IMG/VR virus record: IMGVR_UViG_3300035703_000045
Coordinates: 1 to 64,000 of that record
Reading direction: 5' to 3' (one strand)
Source of the DNA: a virus
DNA: 64,000 bases
The notes under the pieces were generated by a model. It saw only the letters and a list, made by a program, of their open reading frames with translations, was not told where the DNA came from and did no database searches. This document shows positions 22,796 to 30,853 of the stretch, piece by piece; position 1 is the stretch's first letter, and each line of letters starts with the position of its first letter. Both the position numbers and the translations under genes were made by a program.

Positions 22796-23074
22796 ATGAT
22801 TCAAAAGTCAATTGATATGCCCAACACGGTCATCACTCATGCACCATTCATGATCTCCCATCACTCTGAAGGAGCATCATGGGAGGACAGCCCCGTGCTC
22901 AAAGCACTGCTGAAGCAGACAGTCATCCTCCTTGACGCAACAGGACTGGAGTTCTGTGGCGATGTCGTGGAGATCGCTCAGGAAGGAATCACCCTCATCC
23001 CGTCGCTCCCCAACAGTGGGTGGACGGTGGCGAACATTCGGTGGGAGAACATCAAGCACATCTACTACTGCTGA
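22796..23074 (+). CDS. Small early protein of unknown function
   Basis: 92 residues from ATG 22796, after AGGAGAAGC. The fold seems beta-rich (VVEIAQEGITLIPSLP, WTVANIRWENI). No family recognised. A 17-bp repeat begins 4 bp after its stop. Confidence 0.55.
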   Translation: MIQKSIDMPNTVITHAPFMISHHSEGASWEDSPVLKALLKQTVILLDATGLEFCGDVVEIAQEGITLIPSLPNSGWTVANIRWENIKHIYYC

Positions 23075-23078
23075 CATC

Positions 23079-23095
23079 CCACCCATTTGATATCC
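23079..23095 (+). repeat. 17-bp post-stop repeat, copy 2
   Basis: CCACCCATTTGATATCC identical to 21161-21177, and likewise 4 bp after a stop codon. A second GATATC follows at once (23097-23102). Confidence 0.75.
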
Positions 23096-23132
23096 CGATA
23101 TCAGATAGATAAGAAAGAAATCACAAATCAGG

Positions 23133-23161
23133 TTGCAAACATCTGTGCAAACTGATTGAAT
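23133..23161 (+). promoter_or_regulatory. Possible promoter in the small early gene array
   Basis: TTGCAA (23133-23138), 17-bp spacer, TTGAAT (23156-23161); the -10 is weak. It lies about 34 bp before the ATG at 23195. Confidence 0.4.
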
Positions 23162-23194
23162 ACAAACAGAGAAACCAACAGGAAGGAAACACCC

Positions 23195-23530
23195 ATGAGC
23201 ACAATCACCATCAGCCTCACGGCGAAGAAGCAAATGCCCGAAGACGAGATGTGGGACTTGATCACCGGAAACCCGTGGTTTGAATGGGTTCAGGAAGCCG
23301 AACTCAACGACGGCGTGTTCACTCTCGCAATGGACGATCCTGAGAATCAGGACGCAGTGATCACGCAGTCCTACACCATCACGGATGTCATCAACGGCAT
23401 CGGTCGCATCCCGACCAACACCCCGTGGGGAGAGGAAATCATGAAGGGTTTCTTGGACGAGGACTTGGACATGAACATGCAGGACTGCTTTTGGCAGTTC
23501 ATGCTCTTCAATGAGGTGGTGTACGGCTGA
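23195..23530 (+). CDS. Small acidic early protein
   Basis: 111 residues from ATG 23195 (CAGGAAGGAAAC upstream). The N-terminus alternates beta residues (STITISLTAKKQMPEDEMW); the rest is acidic. No domain recognised. It overlaps the next gene by 1 bp. Confidence 0.55.
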   Translation: MSTITISLTAKKQMPEDEMWDLITGNPWFEWVQEAELNDGVFTLAMDDPENQDAVITQSYTITDVINGIGRIPTNTPWGEEIMKGFLDEDLDMNMQDCFWQFMLFNEVVYG

Positions 23531-23841
23531 TGGACTTCTCCACCGACCTCACCAATTACAACGACGCAGGAATTGATGCGTGGGTGAAGACGCTTGATGG
23601 ACAGGAATGGGTGTTCGCTCTTGCGACTGTCTCCGATCCCGAAATGCAAGACGAAGAATTCACCATTGCTGTTGGATTCGGGGAGCCTGAGAACATTGAG
23701 GACTTTCCTGAGTTGCTTCATTACGACTCGTCATTGATCTCGTTTTGGTTTCACGACCTTTCCGAAGCACTATCAATGATCGGTAAGAACATCTACGACA
23801 ATTGCACACTGGTCGGATTTCATGGAGCGAACAATGAATGA
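23530..23841 (+). CDS. Small acidic early protein
   Basis: 103 residues, acidic with many F/W/Y. Its start overlaps the previous stop (TGATG). It appears distantly similar in length and composition to the preceding 111-aa protein, but I cannot prove homology. No motif seen. Confidence 0.5.
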   Translation: MDFSTDLTNYNDAGIDAWVKTLDGQEWVFALATVSDPEMQDEEFTIAVGFGEPENIEDFPELLHYDSSLISFWFHDLSEALSMIGKNIYDNCTLVGFHGANNE

Positions 23842-24232
23842 TCTCGCAGTCATTGGAGTCACCTACGACGGAATGCAATCACTGTGTTTCCGCTGTGTGG
23901 CAACCCACTACCACGAATACCCCGACTCCGACAAGCGTCAACCTCTGACCACGCTTGAGCACCCCACTGGATTCAAATGCGACTCCTGCTATGACATGAT
24001 CAAACCATGTCCGGTGTACCCGACAATGGTGGTCACTAACACTGGGATCATGCGTAACGGAGACATTGAATTCGTGGTGGAACTCACCGATGAGGAAACT
24101 GGGATGACCACCATGTACACCGGATACGGGCTTGACAACATTCTCCCCGAAGAATGGGGAGGTACACCTTTCTACGATCCGTACCTCAACAAGACAGGAA
24201 GCGAGTACGACCATGACGAAGACCCCTTCTGA
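23834..24232 (+). CDS. Small early protein with Cys pairs
   Basis: 132 residues from ATG 23834, with GGAG 6 nt upstream; an ATG four codons earlier lacks a ribosome site. CFRCVATHYHEY and CDSCYDMIKPC suggest a zinc-binding site in the first half. The second half ends in acidic residues. Function unknown. Confidence 0.55.
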   Translation: MNDLAVIGVTYDGMQSLCFRCVATHYHEYPDSDKRQPLTTLEHPTGFKCDSCYDMIKPCPVYPTMVVTNTGIMRNGDIEFVVELTDEETGMTTMYTGYGLDNILPEEWGGTPFYDPYLNKTGSEYDHDEDPF

Positions 24233-24479
24233 TACCGATCTCATATACCACAACGCACGGATAACGCTGTTCGTTCGTATCCCCGATGGGGTGTATGTGC
24301 CCGAAGAGTTCCAGTTTAGTGAGAGTGACATCCAGCAAGCCGAGCAGGAATTCGGTATCCACTCAACATCCATGTGCCGTGCAGTTGAGGTCAGCGACCA
24401 CATCATCAATGTCATTCAAGGTATGGGGGTTGATGTGGAGGGATGGGCTGTCTCCGATGTGTACGAGGTGCAAAAGTGA
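24213..24479 (+). CDS. Small early protein of unknown function
   Basis: 88 residues from ATG 24213, within the end of the previous gene. The segment FVRIPDGVYVPEEFQFSESDIQQAEQEFG is followed by a V/D-rich C-terminus. The start is not strongly supported by a ribosome site. Confidence 0.45.
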   Translation: MTKTPSDTDLIYHNARITLFVRIPDGVYVPEEFQFSESDIQQAEQEFGIHSTSMCRAVEVSDHIINVIQGMGVDVEGWAVSDVYEVQK

Positions 24480-24853
24480 CCGAGTGCCCGTGGTGTTCAA
24501 CAGAACTATCAGATCAGTTTGATACCTACCATATGGGTGGGGAGTGCATCGGTAACTCGTACAACCAAACCCCTCACCCGTTCAGTCGGGAGTGGTGTGA
24601 CCCTGAATGGCGAAGCAAATGGTTGATTGATCTAGATGATGATCAACTGGAGTCACTCAGTGATGGGCAGTTGAGAGACATTCTTCCTGCCTTTGAACTA
24701 GTTGGTCTTCACCGTGTGTTCGGTCAACACGCAGTAGCGGTCAGACAAATGATTGAGTCAATCATCAATTTCAAAATGGTGAATACCATGACATTCAATG
24801 ACTTCAAGAATTACAAACAAGGTCTAGATCTACTCAGTAGTAGGAGTAAGTGA
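24476..24853 (+). CDS. Small early protein with CPWC motif
   Basis: 125 residues starting at GTG 24476, overlapping the previous stop (GTGA). The N-terminus TECPWCSTELSDQFDTYH is zinc-ribbon-like with a single CxxC and a later C. Acidic middle (WLIDLDDDQLESLSDGQL). Function unknown. Confidence 0.5.
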   Translation: MTECPWCSTELSDQFDTYHMGGECIGNSYNQTPHPFSREWCDPEWRSKWLIDLDDDQLESLSDGQLRDILPAFELVGLHRVFGQHAVAVRQMIESIINFKMVNTMTFNDFKNYKQGLDLLSSRSK

Positions 24854-25203
24854 TGTCAGACATCAGCAAGTCCCAGTATGAAATTTCTCACGATGAGAAG
24901 ACCATGCGTAGGTTGAAGCATCTAGAAGAGCAGAAGCAAAAGCGGGCTTTCATTAATGAGATGGAGAACATTAAGAAGATGGAGAAACGTGATTATTTAT
25001 CCATGCCGTTCTCCAAGCCGAACGAGCCACGACTTCCTGACTTCCCCATGCAGAACAAGCAGTTTCGTAGTTGTCTCGCACTTGTACTTGAGGCAATTGT
25101 GGCAGAGGTTGACAAGCACGGGTTGGATTCAGTCCATCCGTCTCTTATCCTTGCTTATGGTCTTTCATACAACACACTCAACAACAACGGAAAGAATTAC
25201 TGA
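24853..25203 (+). CDS. Small basic early protein
   Basis: 116 residues from ATG 24853 (GGAG 8 nt upstream). The N-terminal half is a charged helix (KTMRRLKHLEEQKQKRAF). The C-terminal half (FRSCLALVLEAIVAEVDKHG) looks globular. No family recognised. Confidence 0.5.
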   Translation: MSDISKSQYEISHDEKTMRRLKHLEEQKQKRAFINEMENIKKMEKRDYLSMPFSKPNEPRLPDFPMQNKQFRSCLALVLEAIVAEVDKHGLDSVHPSLILAYGLSYNTLNNNGKNY

Positions 25204-25205
25204 TC

Positions 25206-25352
25206 ATGCAGATGTTTGACATCATGGACAACCAAACATTCGCTGGACTCCTGATCTACATCGTGTTCTGCGGTTGCAAGTTCGCAGGATGGGCTGTGGA
25301 ACAGTTGAAGTACGAAGAAGAAGAGATCTCGGCGGAAACCAACCGCCGGTGA
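25206..25352 (+). CDS. Single-span membrane miniprotein
   Basis: 48 residues. A hydrophobic segment TFAGLLIYIVFCGCKFAGW is followed by an acidic tail (KYEEEEISAE). It starts 2 bp after the previous stop. A small membrane protein made early could affect host envelope functions or superinfection; this is inference. Confidence 0.4.
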   Translation: MQMFDIMDNQTFAGLLIYIVFCGCKFAGWAVEQLKYEEEEISAETNRR

Positions 25353-25379
25353 AATACAAACACACGGGAGATATACCAA

Positions 25380-25718
25380 ATGGATATCAAGACAATCATC
25401 AACCTCTTGACTGCGGGTCAGATAGAAGCCACGAAGGCGGTGGAACTGATCGCTATTGAATGCGACACAGACCCAGCCGTACTCATCACGGCACTCAAGA
25501 AGATCCACACGACCAAGACCTCAACTCGTTTCACCCCACAGGATATTGCTAGTGTCATCTCCATGTGGCAGAACGGCGCAACAAAGGGTCAGATCGCCAA
25601 GCAACTCGGGCGTGACCGCATCAGCATCAACAACCTGATCGCTCGTCTTCGCAAGAAGGGCATTGACCTTCCCGTGCGCCCCATCCGCACAGCCGACAAT
25701 CAGTTGAGCCTGTTCTGA
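25380..25718 (+). CDS. HTH DNA-binding protein
   Basis: 112 residues. FTPQDIASVISMWQNGATKGQIAKQLGRDRISINNLIARLRKKG in the C-terminal half is a clear homeodomain-like or Hin-type helix-turn-helix. The N-terminal half is helical and may dimerise. It probably regulates phage early genes. GGAGATATACC precedes the ATG; the stop overlaps the next start. Confidence 0.65.
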   Translation: MDIKTIINLLTAGQIEATKAVELIAIECDTDPAVLITALKKIHTTKTSTRFTPQDIASVISMWQNGATKGQIAKQLGRDRISINNLIARLRKKGIDLPVRPIRTADNQLSLF

Positions 25719-25951
25719 TGATCCTCTCGTACATCACTTTCCACGACACCGACACGGGCGAGATGTATCGCTACGACGGTGGTGAGTGGATTGAGTACTG
25801 CGAAGGCGGTATCAAAGCCGAATGGCAGAACCTCATCTATGTGATGGACGAGGAGGGTAACCCAGCGATTGATATGGATGTTCGTCATGTCGCTGGTGCC
25901 ATCGCCTCGTATCTTGAATACGCAGATTCAGAAGACGAGGACGAGTCGTAA
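25718..25951 (+). CDS. Small acidic early protein
   Basis: 77 residues. ITFHDTDTGEMYRYDGGEWIEYCEGG suggests a small beta-hairpin domain; the C-terminus is DSEDEDES. Unknown function. Confidence 0.5.
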   Translation: MILSYITFHDTDTGEMYRYDGGEWIEYCEGGIKAEWQNLIYVMDEEGNPAIDMDVRHVAGAIASYLEYADSEDEDES

Positions 25952-26006
25952 GGAAGACACATTGGGGCGACGGATTATCTAGTCCTTTCTATCTGTCGGT
26001 CTTTCT

Positions 26007-26040
26007 CCCCCACCTCTGTGGTTGTTCGCAGGGGTGGGGG
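26007..26040 (+). terminator. Strong GC hairpin in 123-bp gap
   Basis: CCCCCACCTCTG pairs with CAGGGGTGGGGG (12 bp, one G-T), loop of 10. No T-run follows, so it may be a U-less actinobacterial-type terminator or an RNA-stability element. Confidence 0.4.
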
Positions 26041-26074
26041 CGACACCCATCACGAAACAACAAAGGGGAATCAC

Positions 26075-26284
26075 ATGGCTCGCACACACGGTTCAAAGGA
26101 AATGAACAACCTTCTAAAGGACATCAAGAAGGCTGGGTTCACGGTGGAAAGATTGAAGAATGGGGTGTTCATCATCACGCCCCCTTCCCATATCAAAGCC
26201 CCGTCATATAAGACGCACGGCACACTCAAGGCGATCAAGCCGATCAAAGCGGATTTCCGCAAGATGTATGGAGTGGAGTTGTAG
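26075..26284 (+). CDS. HicA-like small protein
   Basis: 69 residues from ATG 26075 after AAAGGGGAA. The arrangement MNNLLKDIKKAGFTVERLKNGVFII is similar to the dsRBD-like HicA toxin fold, where L-x-x-x-G-F is followed by a glycine turn, but the conserved catalytic His of HicA is not in its usual place. No antitoxin-like gene adjoins. A related phage RNA-binding protein is the more careful call. Confidence 0.35.
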   Translation: MARTHGSKEMNNLLKDIKKAGFTVERLKNGVFIITPPSHIKAPSYKTHGTLKAIKPIKADFRKMYGVEL

Positions 26285-26340
26285 GCTGGACATGCCAGCC
26301 ACAAACTGTGGCGTTGTCCAATTCACAGAAAAGAGGGGAA

Positions 26341-26811
26341 ATGAAATTATGTCGTGCACCGCTGTGCAGTAAACCAGTGGTAGCCAAGGAGTTGTGTTCT
26401 GCCCACTACAAGCAGATGCAACGAGACGGTCGTCTTCACATCATTGAAGAGTTCAAGAACACCGAAGACAAGTTCTTCAAGAACATCCGCAAGGATGACA
26501 ACGGGTGCTGGGTATGGACTGGATCGGTGGACAAGGGATATGGTCGCATGTACATCGGGAGCAAGGCGTTCCAAACGCACCGCTGGTCGTACGAGCATCA
26601 CATGCATGTCTCGCTCCCCCGTACCGACACTCTTGACCATCTGTGCCGTAACACGCTGTGCTGTAACCCTGAGCACCTTGAGCGTGTGTCTCTCCTAGAG
26701 AACAACGAACGCAAGCACCTATACCGTGCGTTACAGGCAGAGATTGATCGGTTGCGTTTGTTCATCACCGATCTTGGATACAACCCCGACACCTTCATGA
26801 AGGAGATGTGA
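26341..26811 (+). CDS. HNH endonuclease (HNH_3 type)
   Basis: 156 residues beginning at ATG 26341 after AGAGGGGAA. An N-terminal Cys cluster (CRAPLCSKPVVAKELCSAHY) is a small zinc site. The nuclease core is VWTGSVDKGYGRMYIG, then LDHLCRNTLCCNPEHLERVS, typical of free-standing phage HNH homing enzymes. The C-terminal helix probably contacts DNA. It sits in the middle of the small early genes and may be a mobile insertion. Confidence 0.8.
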   Translation: MKLCRAPLCSKPVVAKELCSAHYKQMQRDGRLHIIEEFKNTEDKFFKNIRKDDNGCWVWTGSVDKGYGRMYIGSKAFQTHRWSYEHHMHVSLPRTDTLDHLCRNTLCCNPEHLERVSLLENNERKHLYRALQAEIDRLRLFITDLGYNPDTFMKEM

Positions 26812-27047
26812 TGAAAATTAGTGAACTGAAAGAGATTATCAATACTTTGGGTATGAAAGATGATGACGAAGTGTGTGTCATCTTGTACCACAAATCGGCG
26901 TTTAACTACGACGAAGACGACGACATCGTGCTTACCGACGATGCGTGGGGCGAGGTCGTCAAATCATTTGAGGAGCAATCCTTTTATGATTTGTACGAAT
27001 CAGTAAGCATGGCATGTGCGGAGTTCGCAGAAATGAAAGAGATGTGA
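26811..27047 (+). CDS. Small acidic early protein
   Basis: 78 residues from ATG 26811 (AAGGAG 5 nt upstream). An acidic helical protein with NYDEDDDIVLTDDAWGEVV. No domain recognised. Stop and next start overlap. Confidence 0.5.
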   Translation: MKISELKEIINTLGMKDDDEVCVILYHKSAFNYDEDDDIVLTDDAWGEVVKSFEEQSFYDLYESVSMACAEFAEMKEM

Positions 27048-27253
27048 TGTCGGGTCATGTAGGAAAGTCTTTCCAACTGCCGACCACCGGCGGCGAGTTC
27101 ATCACAGCGGTGATTCTCGCTGATATCAAATGGGATATGGATAGGTATGCCGTAGTTGCATATGAGCAACAAAACTATCCGAATGTATTTCTTTGGCATT
27201 GGAATTCAGTTGAACAGTTGATAGCATGTGAAGTGGAGGAAGACAATGATTGA
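27047..27253 (+). CDS. Small early protein
   Basis: 68 residues from ATG 27047, overlapping the previous TGA. Mainly beta by appearance (FITAVILADIKWDMDRYAVVAYE). No family recognised. Confidence 0.45.
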   Translation: MSGHVGKSFQLPTTGGEFITAVILADIKWDMDRYAVVAYEQQNYPNVFLWHWNSVEQLIACEVEEDND

Positions 27254-27749
27254 CAAAGAAGCAATGATCACGACGATCAGGAAGAGCAAGAAGATCTCAG
27301 AAGACAAGGTCACGATCAGTGACGCAGGTATTGAATTCGTCAACTTCAAGGACGGACAGTTCATGCCCGACGATCTCATGAAGTTGACCAACTACTACCA
27401 CGATCTGTGCAAAGAGAACATGATCCATTTCGTGAGCACTGGGGAACGAGTCCCCTCAATCACAAACTTCCATAGGATCACGGCTGAAATCCAAGTGGAT
27501 GCTGACCGACTGGAGTCGTTCCTGTTCACTGGTGAGATGCTCTGCTGGCAGGACGCTCTCTATGAGATGAGTGATGAGGAATACGATCAGGCATGCAAAG
27601 AGGTGTATTGCCCTGAAGAATATGAACTTGAGGAAGAAGATATGAATGATCTTCAAGAGCACATGAAAGCCATGGTGCTAGACCTTGAGAAGCGAGAAGA
27701 AGAAATTGACATGTTGAACAAGATGTTCTCGGAAGGAGAAGATCAATGA
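27246..27749 (+). CDS. Early protein of unknown function
   Basis: 167 residues from ATG 27246 (GGAGGAAG upstream). The C-terminal third is a long acidic coiled-coil-like helix (EEEDMNDLQEHMKAMVLDLE). No catalytic motif seen. Confidence 0.5.
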   Translation: MIDKEAMITTIRKSKKISEDKVTISDAGIEFVNFKDGQFMPDDLMKLTNYYHDLCKENMIHFVSTGERVPSITNFHRITAEIQVDADRLESFLFTGEMLCWQDALYEMSDEEYDQACKEVYCPEEYELEEEDMNDLQEHMKAMVLDLEKREEEIDMLNKMFSEGEDQ

Positions 27750-28087
27750 GTAAGTACGACCAGTGGTTGGAGTCTCCGTATCAGGACGACTACCGCAATG
27801 GGGGCGCATTGGAAGCATATGAGGCTCAATACTTGGAGTCCGACGAATTCCGTGATGCCTTTGAGATTTGGCAACAGGATGACTTGCCTGAATTCCAACC
27901 GATCAGCGCATCCCCTTTGGACATCTACATGGACACCACCTCCTATGAGCGTGGACTGACCGCATACATTGAGGCTCGGGTGGAAGCACAAGCGGAGTGG
28001 GAAGAGACTATGTTCTCCGAAGACTACGCCGAAGAGACTCGCACCAATTTCCTTGCTGGGATTCTTAGGAAAGTGGCTGGACGATGA
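27746..28087 (+). CDS. Early protein of unknown function
   Basis: 113 residues, acidic, rich in Y, E and Q. It overlaps both neighbours by 4 bp (ATGA), indicating coupled translation. No motif recognised. Confidence 0.5.
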   Translation: MSKYDQWLESPYQDDYRNGGALEAYEAQYLESDEFRDAFEIWQQDDLPEFQPISASPLDIYMDTTSYERGLTAYIEARVEAQAEWEETMFSEDYAEETRTNFLAGILRKVAGR

Positions 28088-28308
28088 CGAACATGGCTGT
28101 TGATACCCCGTATCATGAGTTCCTGTACCAAGTACAGCAGATATGGTTGGAGGGTTCGTGGCGGTATGGACAGGCTTTGTTCAACTGCCTTCACACATTC
28201 CGACCCGACTTGGCTGACAAGGTACGGACAACCCCTCTTGATCCTTTCTACAAAGACCACTCTGATATCAACCCCGAACTGTGGGTATTCCTGATGGAGA
28301 ATTGGTGA
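28084..28308 (+). CDS. Early protein of unknown function
   Basis: 74 residues. YHEFLYQVQQIWLEGSWRYGQALFNCLHTFRPDL looks like a helical pair. Its stop overlaps the next start by 1 bp. Function unknown; possibly related to the adjacent glycosylase. Confidence 0.5.
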   Translation: MTNMAVDTPYHEFLYQVQQIWLEGSWRYGQALFNCLHTFRPDLADKVRTTPLDPFYKDHSDINPELWVFLMENW

Positions 28309-28727
28309 TGCAGACATTCGTACCTCTTGGATCAGACTTTGCTGGCAATGCCAAAGTGCTGGACATGAAGCGACTTGGTAAACAGCGTGTGGAGGGTCTT
28401 CAGATCCTGCGTACTCTGACAGGTGTTGGCAAAGGCTGGGAGAACCACCCCATCGTGAAGATGTGGAAAGGTCATGAGTATGTACTCGGCTTGTACACCA
28501 TTGCGATGTGTGATGAATGGATATCCAAGGGGTACAAAGATACCTGTAGAGATCAGATCATATCAATAATGGAGTCGTTTGATATGCCCAAGGTGACACC
28601 CATGTGGCTTGAGGATCCCGAACTCAAACTATCTCACAAGTCCAACCTCATTCGGAAGATGCCCGACCACTACGGGAAACTGTGGGCTGGTGTGCCTAAC
28701 GATCTTCCGTACAAATGGGTTGCCTAG
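28308..28727 (+). CDS. Pyrimidine-dimer DNA glycosylase-like protein
   Basis: 139 residues beginning MQTFVPLGSDF. The segments VLDMKRLGKQRVEGLQILRTL, HPIVKMWKGHEYVLGLY and LSHKSNLIRKMPDHY match the Pyr_excise family found in actinobacteria, related to phage T4 DenV endonuclease V. This family removes UV photoproducts. It is the last gene of the rightward operon and overlaps the convergent deaminase gene by 4 bp. Confidence 0.75.
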   Translation: MQTFVPLGSDFAGNAKVLDMKRLGKQRVEGLQILRTLTGVGKGWENHPIVKMWKGHEYVLGLYTIAMCDEWISKGYKDTCRDQIISIMESFDMPKVTPMWLEDPELKLSHKSNLIRKMPDHYGKLWAGVPNDLPYKWVA

Positions 28728-29116
28728 AGTAATACCCCTTCTCGCAGACGGGACTTCCCCCACCCGTCTGTCTCTGTCCACACAGCCCTGTGAATGCCGT
28801 TCTCCATCAGGAGTTCTTGGCAGTTGGGACACGGTTTTGCCATCCCGATATAACCGCTCTTGGTGATGCGAGCAACGTAGATAGTGGCTCCTCTGACATC
28901 CCCAGCACGGCGTATGGCTACCTGTTCGGCGTGGTATGACACGCCATTGAGTTCAACCTGAGACGGGTCGTTTCGGTACCGGTTAAACCCGACACCAAGC
29001 ACCCTCCCCCCACCGACAATGACGGCTCCTACACGCCATTTGTCGTGGGGGGCGTTGGATGCCTGAGCGGTGGCTACGGCGAGCCACCTGAAGTCAGAGA
29101 CGCTCAGTGCTGGCAT
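28724..29116 (-). CDS. Cytidine/dCMP deaminase-family protein
   Basis: 130 residues. The zinc site is HAE (62-64) and PCPNC (95-99). It resembles dCMP or cytidine deaminases; the substrate cannot be settled from motifs. It would supply dUMP for thymidylate synthesis, although no ThyA/ThyX is visible here. It overlaps the WhiB gene by 23 bp upstream and the convergent glycosylase gene by 4 bp. Confidence 0.8.
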   Translation of the reverse strand: MPALSVSDFRWLAVATAQASNAPHDKWRVGAVIVGGGRVLGVGFNRYRNDPSQVELNGVSYHAEQVAIRRAGDVRGATIYVARITKSGYIGMAKPCPNCQELLMENGIHRAVWTETDGWGKSRLREGVLL

Positions 29117-29540
29117 TTGCGATCAAGTGCTTGGCTTTGGCAACCGACACACCCAGCACCTCAGCAAAGTGCTGAATGAACGGAGTCTTGTGGTTCTTCC
29201 CTCGTACCTTGCGGAGATCCTTGATGATCGTGGACACCGGCATGGTGTGATCAAGGTTGTTGATATCCAACTTGCGACGTTCACGGGGAACCACGCCACC
29301 CCAAATGCCTTGGTGCTCTCCGTTCTCAAGAGCGAACATCAGACAATCACGGCGCACCGTGCAGGTGGCGCAGGTGAGACGGGAGGTAGCAATCTGATAG
29401 GAGCATGCGGAGTGGTTGTCCTTGGTCGGAAAGAACGTGTCGGGGTTGACCCCTGCACACGCTGAGTGCTTGCGCCACTCCCCATTTCCCCAGTTTCGTA
29501 GCATCGGTAGTTCAATCAGGTTTGGATTCTGTTCGTTCAT
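29094..29540 (-). CDS. whiB: WhiB-family transcription factor 1
   Basis: 148 residues. Four Cys (C28, C57, C60, C66) in the C-x(n)-C-x2-C-x5-C spacing bind a 4Fe-4S cluster, and GIWGG (78-82) contacts sigma. A basic RERR follows. The C-terminal extension (about 95-148) contains a helix-turn-helix-like segment (FIQHFAEVLGVSVAKAKHLIA) that ordinary WhiB proteins lack. It is diagnostic for an actinobacterial host; phage WhiB can redirect host transcription. Confidence 0.9.
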   Translation of the reverse strand: MNEQNPNLIELPMLRNWGNGEWRKHSACAGVNPDTFFPTKDNHSACSYQIATSRLTCATCTVRRDCLMFALENGEHQGIWGGVVPRERRKLDINNLDHTMPVSTIIKDLRKVRGKNHKTPFIQHFAEVLGVSVAKAKHLIANASTERL

Positions 29541-29578
29541 GTTATGAATCTTATCGGGTGGGTGCTTGGTTTACCAAA

Positions 29579-30649
29579 TTACCAATTTGTCAGAACATCA
29601 ATTAGGTTCTTTGCCCCAATTGAGATATCTCGTTGGCGAACCAGATCTTGGAACTGACTCCCCAGATCCGTGCGGAGAGAGGGGTCACTAAGAGATTTGA
29701 TACCCCGTATCCAATCATGTGCATTCTTTGCTACCAACCCAATACCATAGTCATTTGCAAGGGACTTGTATGACGAGGTGTCTTGGGCGATGAATGGAAC
29801 ACCGGCTGAAGCGTACTCAAGACCTTTGATGTCGGACTTGGCTTCGTTGAATGGGATCTTGTTGAGAGGAACCACTCCGATATCCATATCCATTAGGTAT
29901 GGATACTCCTCCGCTGGCACCGAATTGCGGGTTCTCACCAACTCCTCAGAGACCCCAAGTTCGGAAGCAAAGGTGGGGGCAGACTCATGGTGACCACCGT
30001 GGTACAGATGTACAGCACCGTTCTCTGCCATGGGCTTCAGCCATCCCGACATCGTTTGGATGTCTTGGCTACGGTGCGCCGTGCTACCCACCCACCCCAC
30101 CGTAGGGGTAGTGCTTCCTGAATCGGTATGACACCCCTTGAAACGGGCGACATCCACATAGTTAGGTAGGACGATTATGGGGCACCGTACAAACTGCTTG
30201 ATACGGTCAGCAAGGTACGGGGTGCTGACAGTAACAAAGTTTGAACGAGCAATGACACCTTTGTAATGGTTGGTGTTCTCTGTCGGATTCTTGGAAGGGT
30301 GGTTGATCCAGTACGCCTGATTGGTGACACTCAGTCCCCAATACCAGTCGTCTAGATCGTTGATGATGATCTGACCGGCTTTCTGCGCCATGGGGATGTG
30401 GGTGAGAAGACCCTGATGCATGAGGCGTTGCATGTAGATGACATCTACATCGTGAACTCCCCCAGCAATATCAACGATGAAGAACCTGTTGGATATCCAA
30501 GTCAGAACCCCGACATGTGTTTCAAATGGAAATAGGGACACATACTGTCCCATCCGTGCCCATCCGCTACCGCCCCAATGGGGTTTGTCGCTATTCAGTT
30601 TCTTCGGATGGATCCAATCCCCCGACGCTATTCCTAGACGCACGGACAT
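29579..30649 (-). CDS. Glycosyltransferase, GT-B (GT4-like)
   Basis: 356 residues from ATG 30649, which has AAAGGG upstream; an in-frame start 16 codons earlier is less likely. It has the two-domain GT-B layout. IINDLDDWYWGLS and FVTVSTPYLADRIKQF form the N-domain; PTVGWVGSTAHRSQDI, then DIGVVPLNKIPFNEAKSDIKGLEYASAGVPFIA, form the C-domain with an E-x-A-S-A-G-V-P donor-site signature. It could glycosylate phage DNA, virion or host surface. Confidence 0.8.
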   Translation of the reverse strand: MSVRLGIASGDWIHPKKLNSDKPHWGGSGWARMGQYVSLFPFETHVGVLTWISNRFFIVDIAGGVHDVDVIYMQRLMHQGLLTHIPMAQKAGQIIINDLDDWYWGLSVTNQAYWINHPSKNPTENTNHYKGVIARSNFVTVSTPYLADRIKQFVRCPIIVLPNYVDVARFKGCHTDSGSTTPTVGWVGSTAHRSQDIQTMSGWLKPMAENGAVHLYHGGHHESAPTFASELGVSEELVRTRNSVPAEEYPYLMDMDIGVVPLNKIPFNEAKSDIKGLEYASAGVPFIAQDTSSYKSLANDYGIGLVAKNAHDWIRGIKSLSDPSLRTDLGSQFQDLVRQRDISIGAKNLIDVLTNW

Positions 30650-30815
30650 TCCCTTTTCGTTCCATGACAAATGATTTACGGTTCTTGATGGTGTCACCCT
30701 TCTCTGTCATGGCTGAACACCTGTGGATAGGTGCCTGAGTCATGGGAACAAAGATACTTGTCGTTGCACGACAATTAGGGCACACATAGCGACCAGCAGG
30801 GAATGTCTCACTCAT
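30591..30815 (-). CDS. Zinc-ribbon-like small protein
   Basis: 74 residues from ATG 30815. YVCPNCRATTSIFVPMTQAPIHRC provides one CxxC and a later H/C. It overlaps the glycosyltransferase start by 59 bp in another frame, unusual but with no better start. The N-terminus resembles transcription-factor-like zinc ribbons that bind RNA polymerase. Confidence 0.45.
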   Translation of the reverse strand: MSETFPAGRYVCPNCRATTSIFVPMTQAPIHRCSAMTEKGDTIKNRKSFVMERKGNVRASRNSVGGLDPSEETE

Positions 30816-30853
30816 ACAAGACATTCTACACTACTGGTCGCTTAGTGCAACAG

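Noticed and set aside
26075-26284. A HicAB toxin-antitoxin pair
   Set aside because: No HicB-like neighbour and no clear catalytic His; only a weak HicA-like shape.
28745-28775. Hairpin GACGGG/CCCGTC as an operon terminator
   Set aside because: It lies inside the deaminase coding sequence and has no T-run; too weak to annotate.
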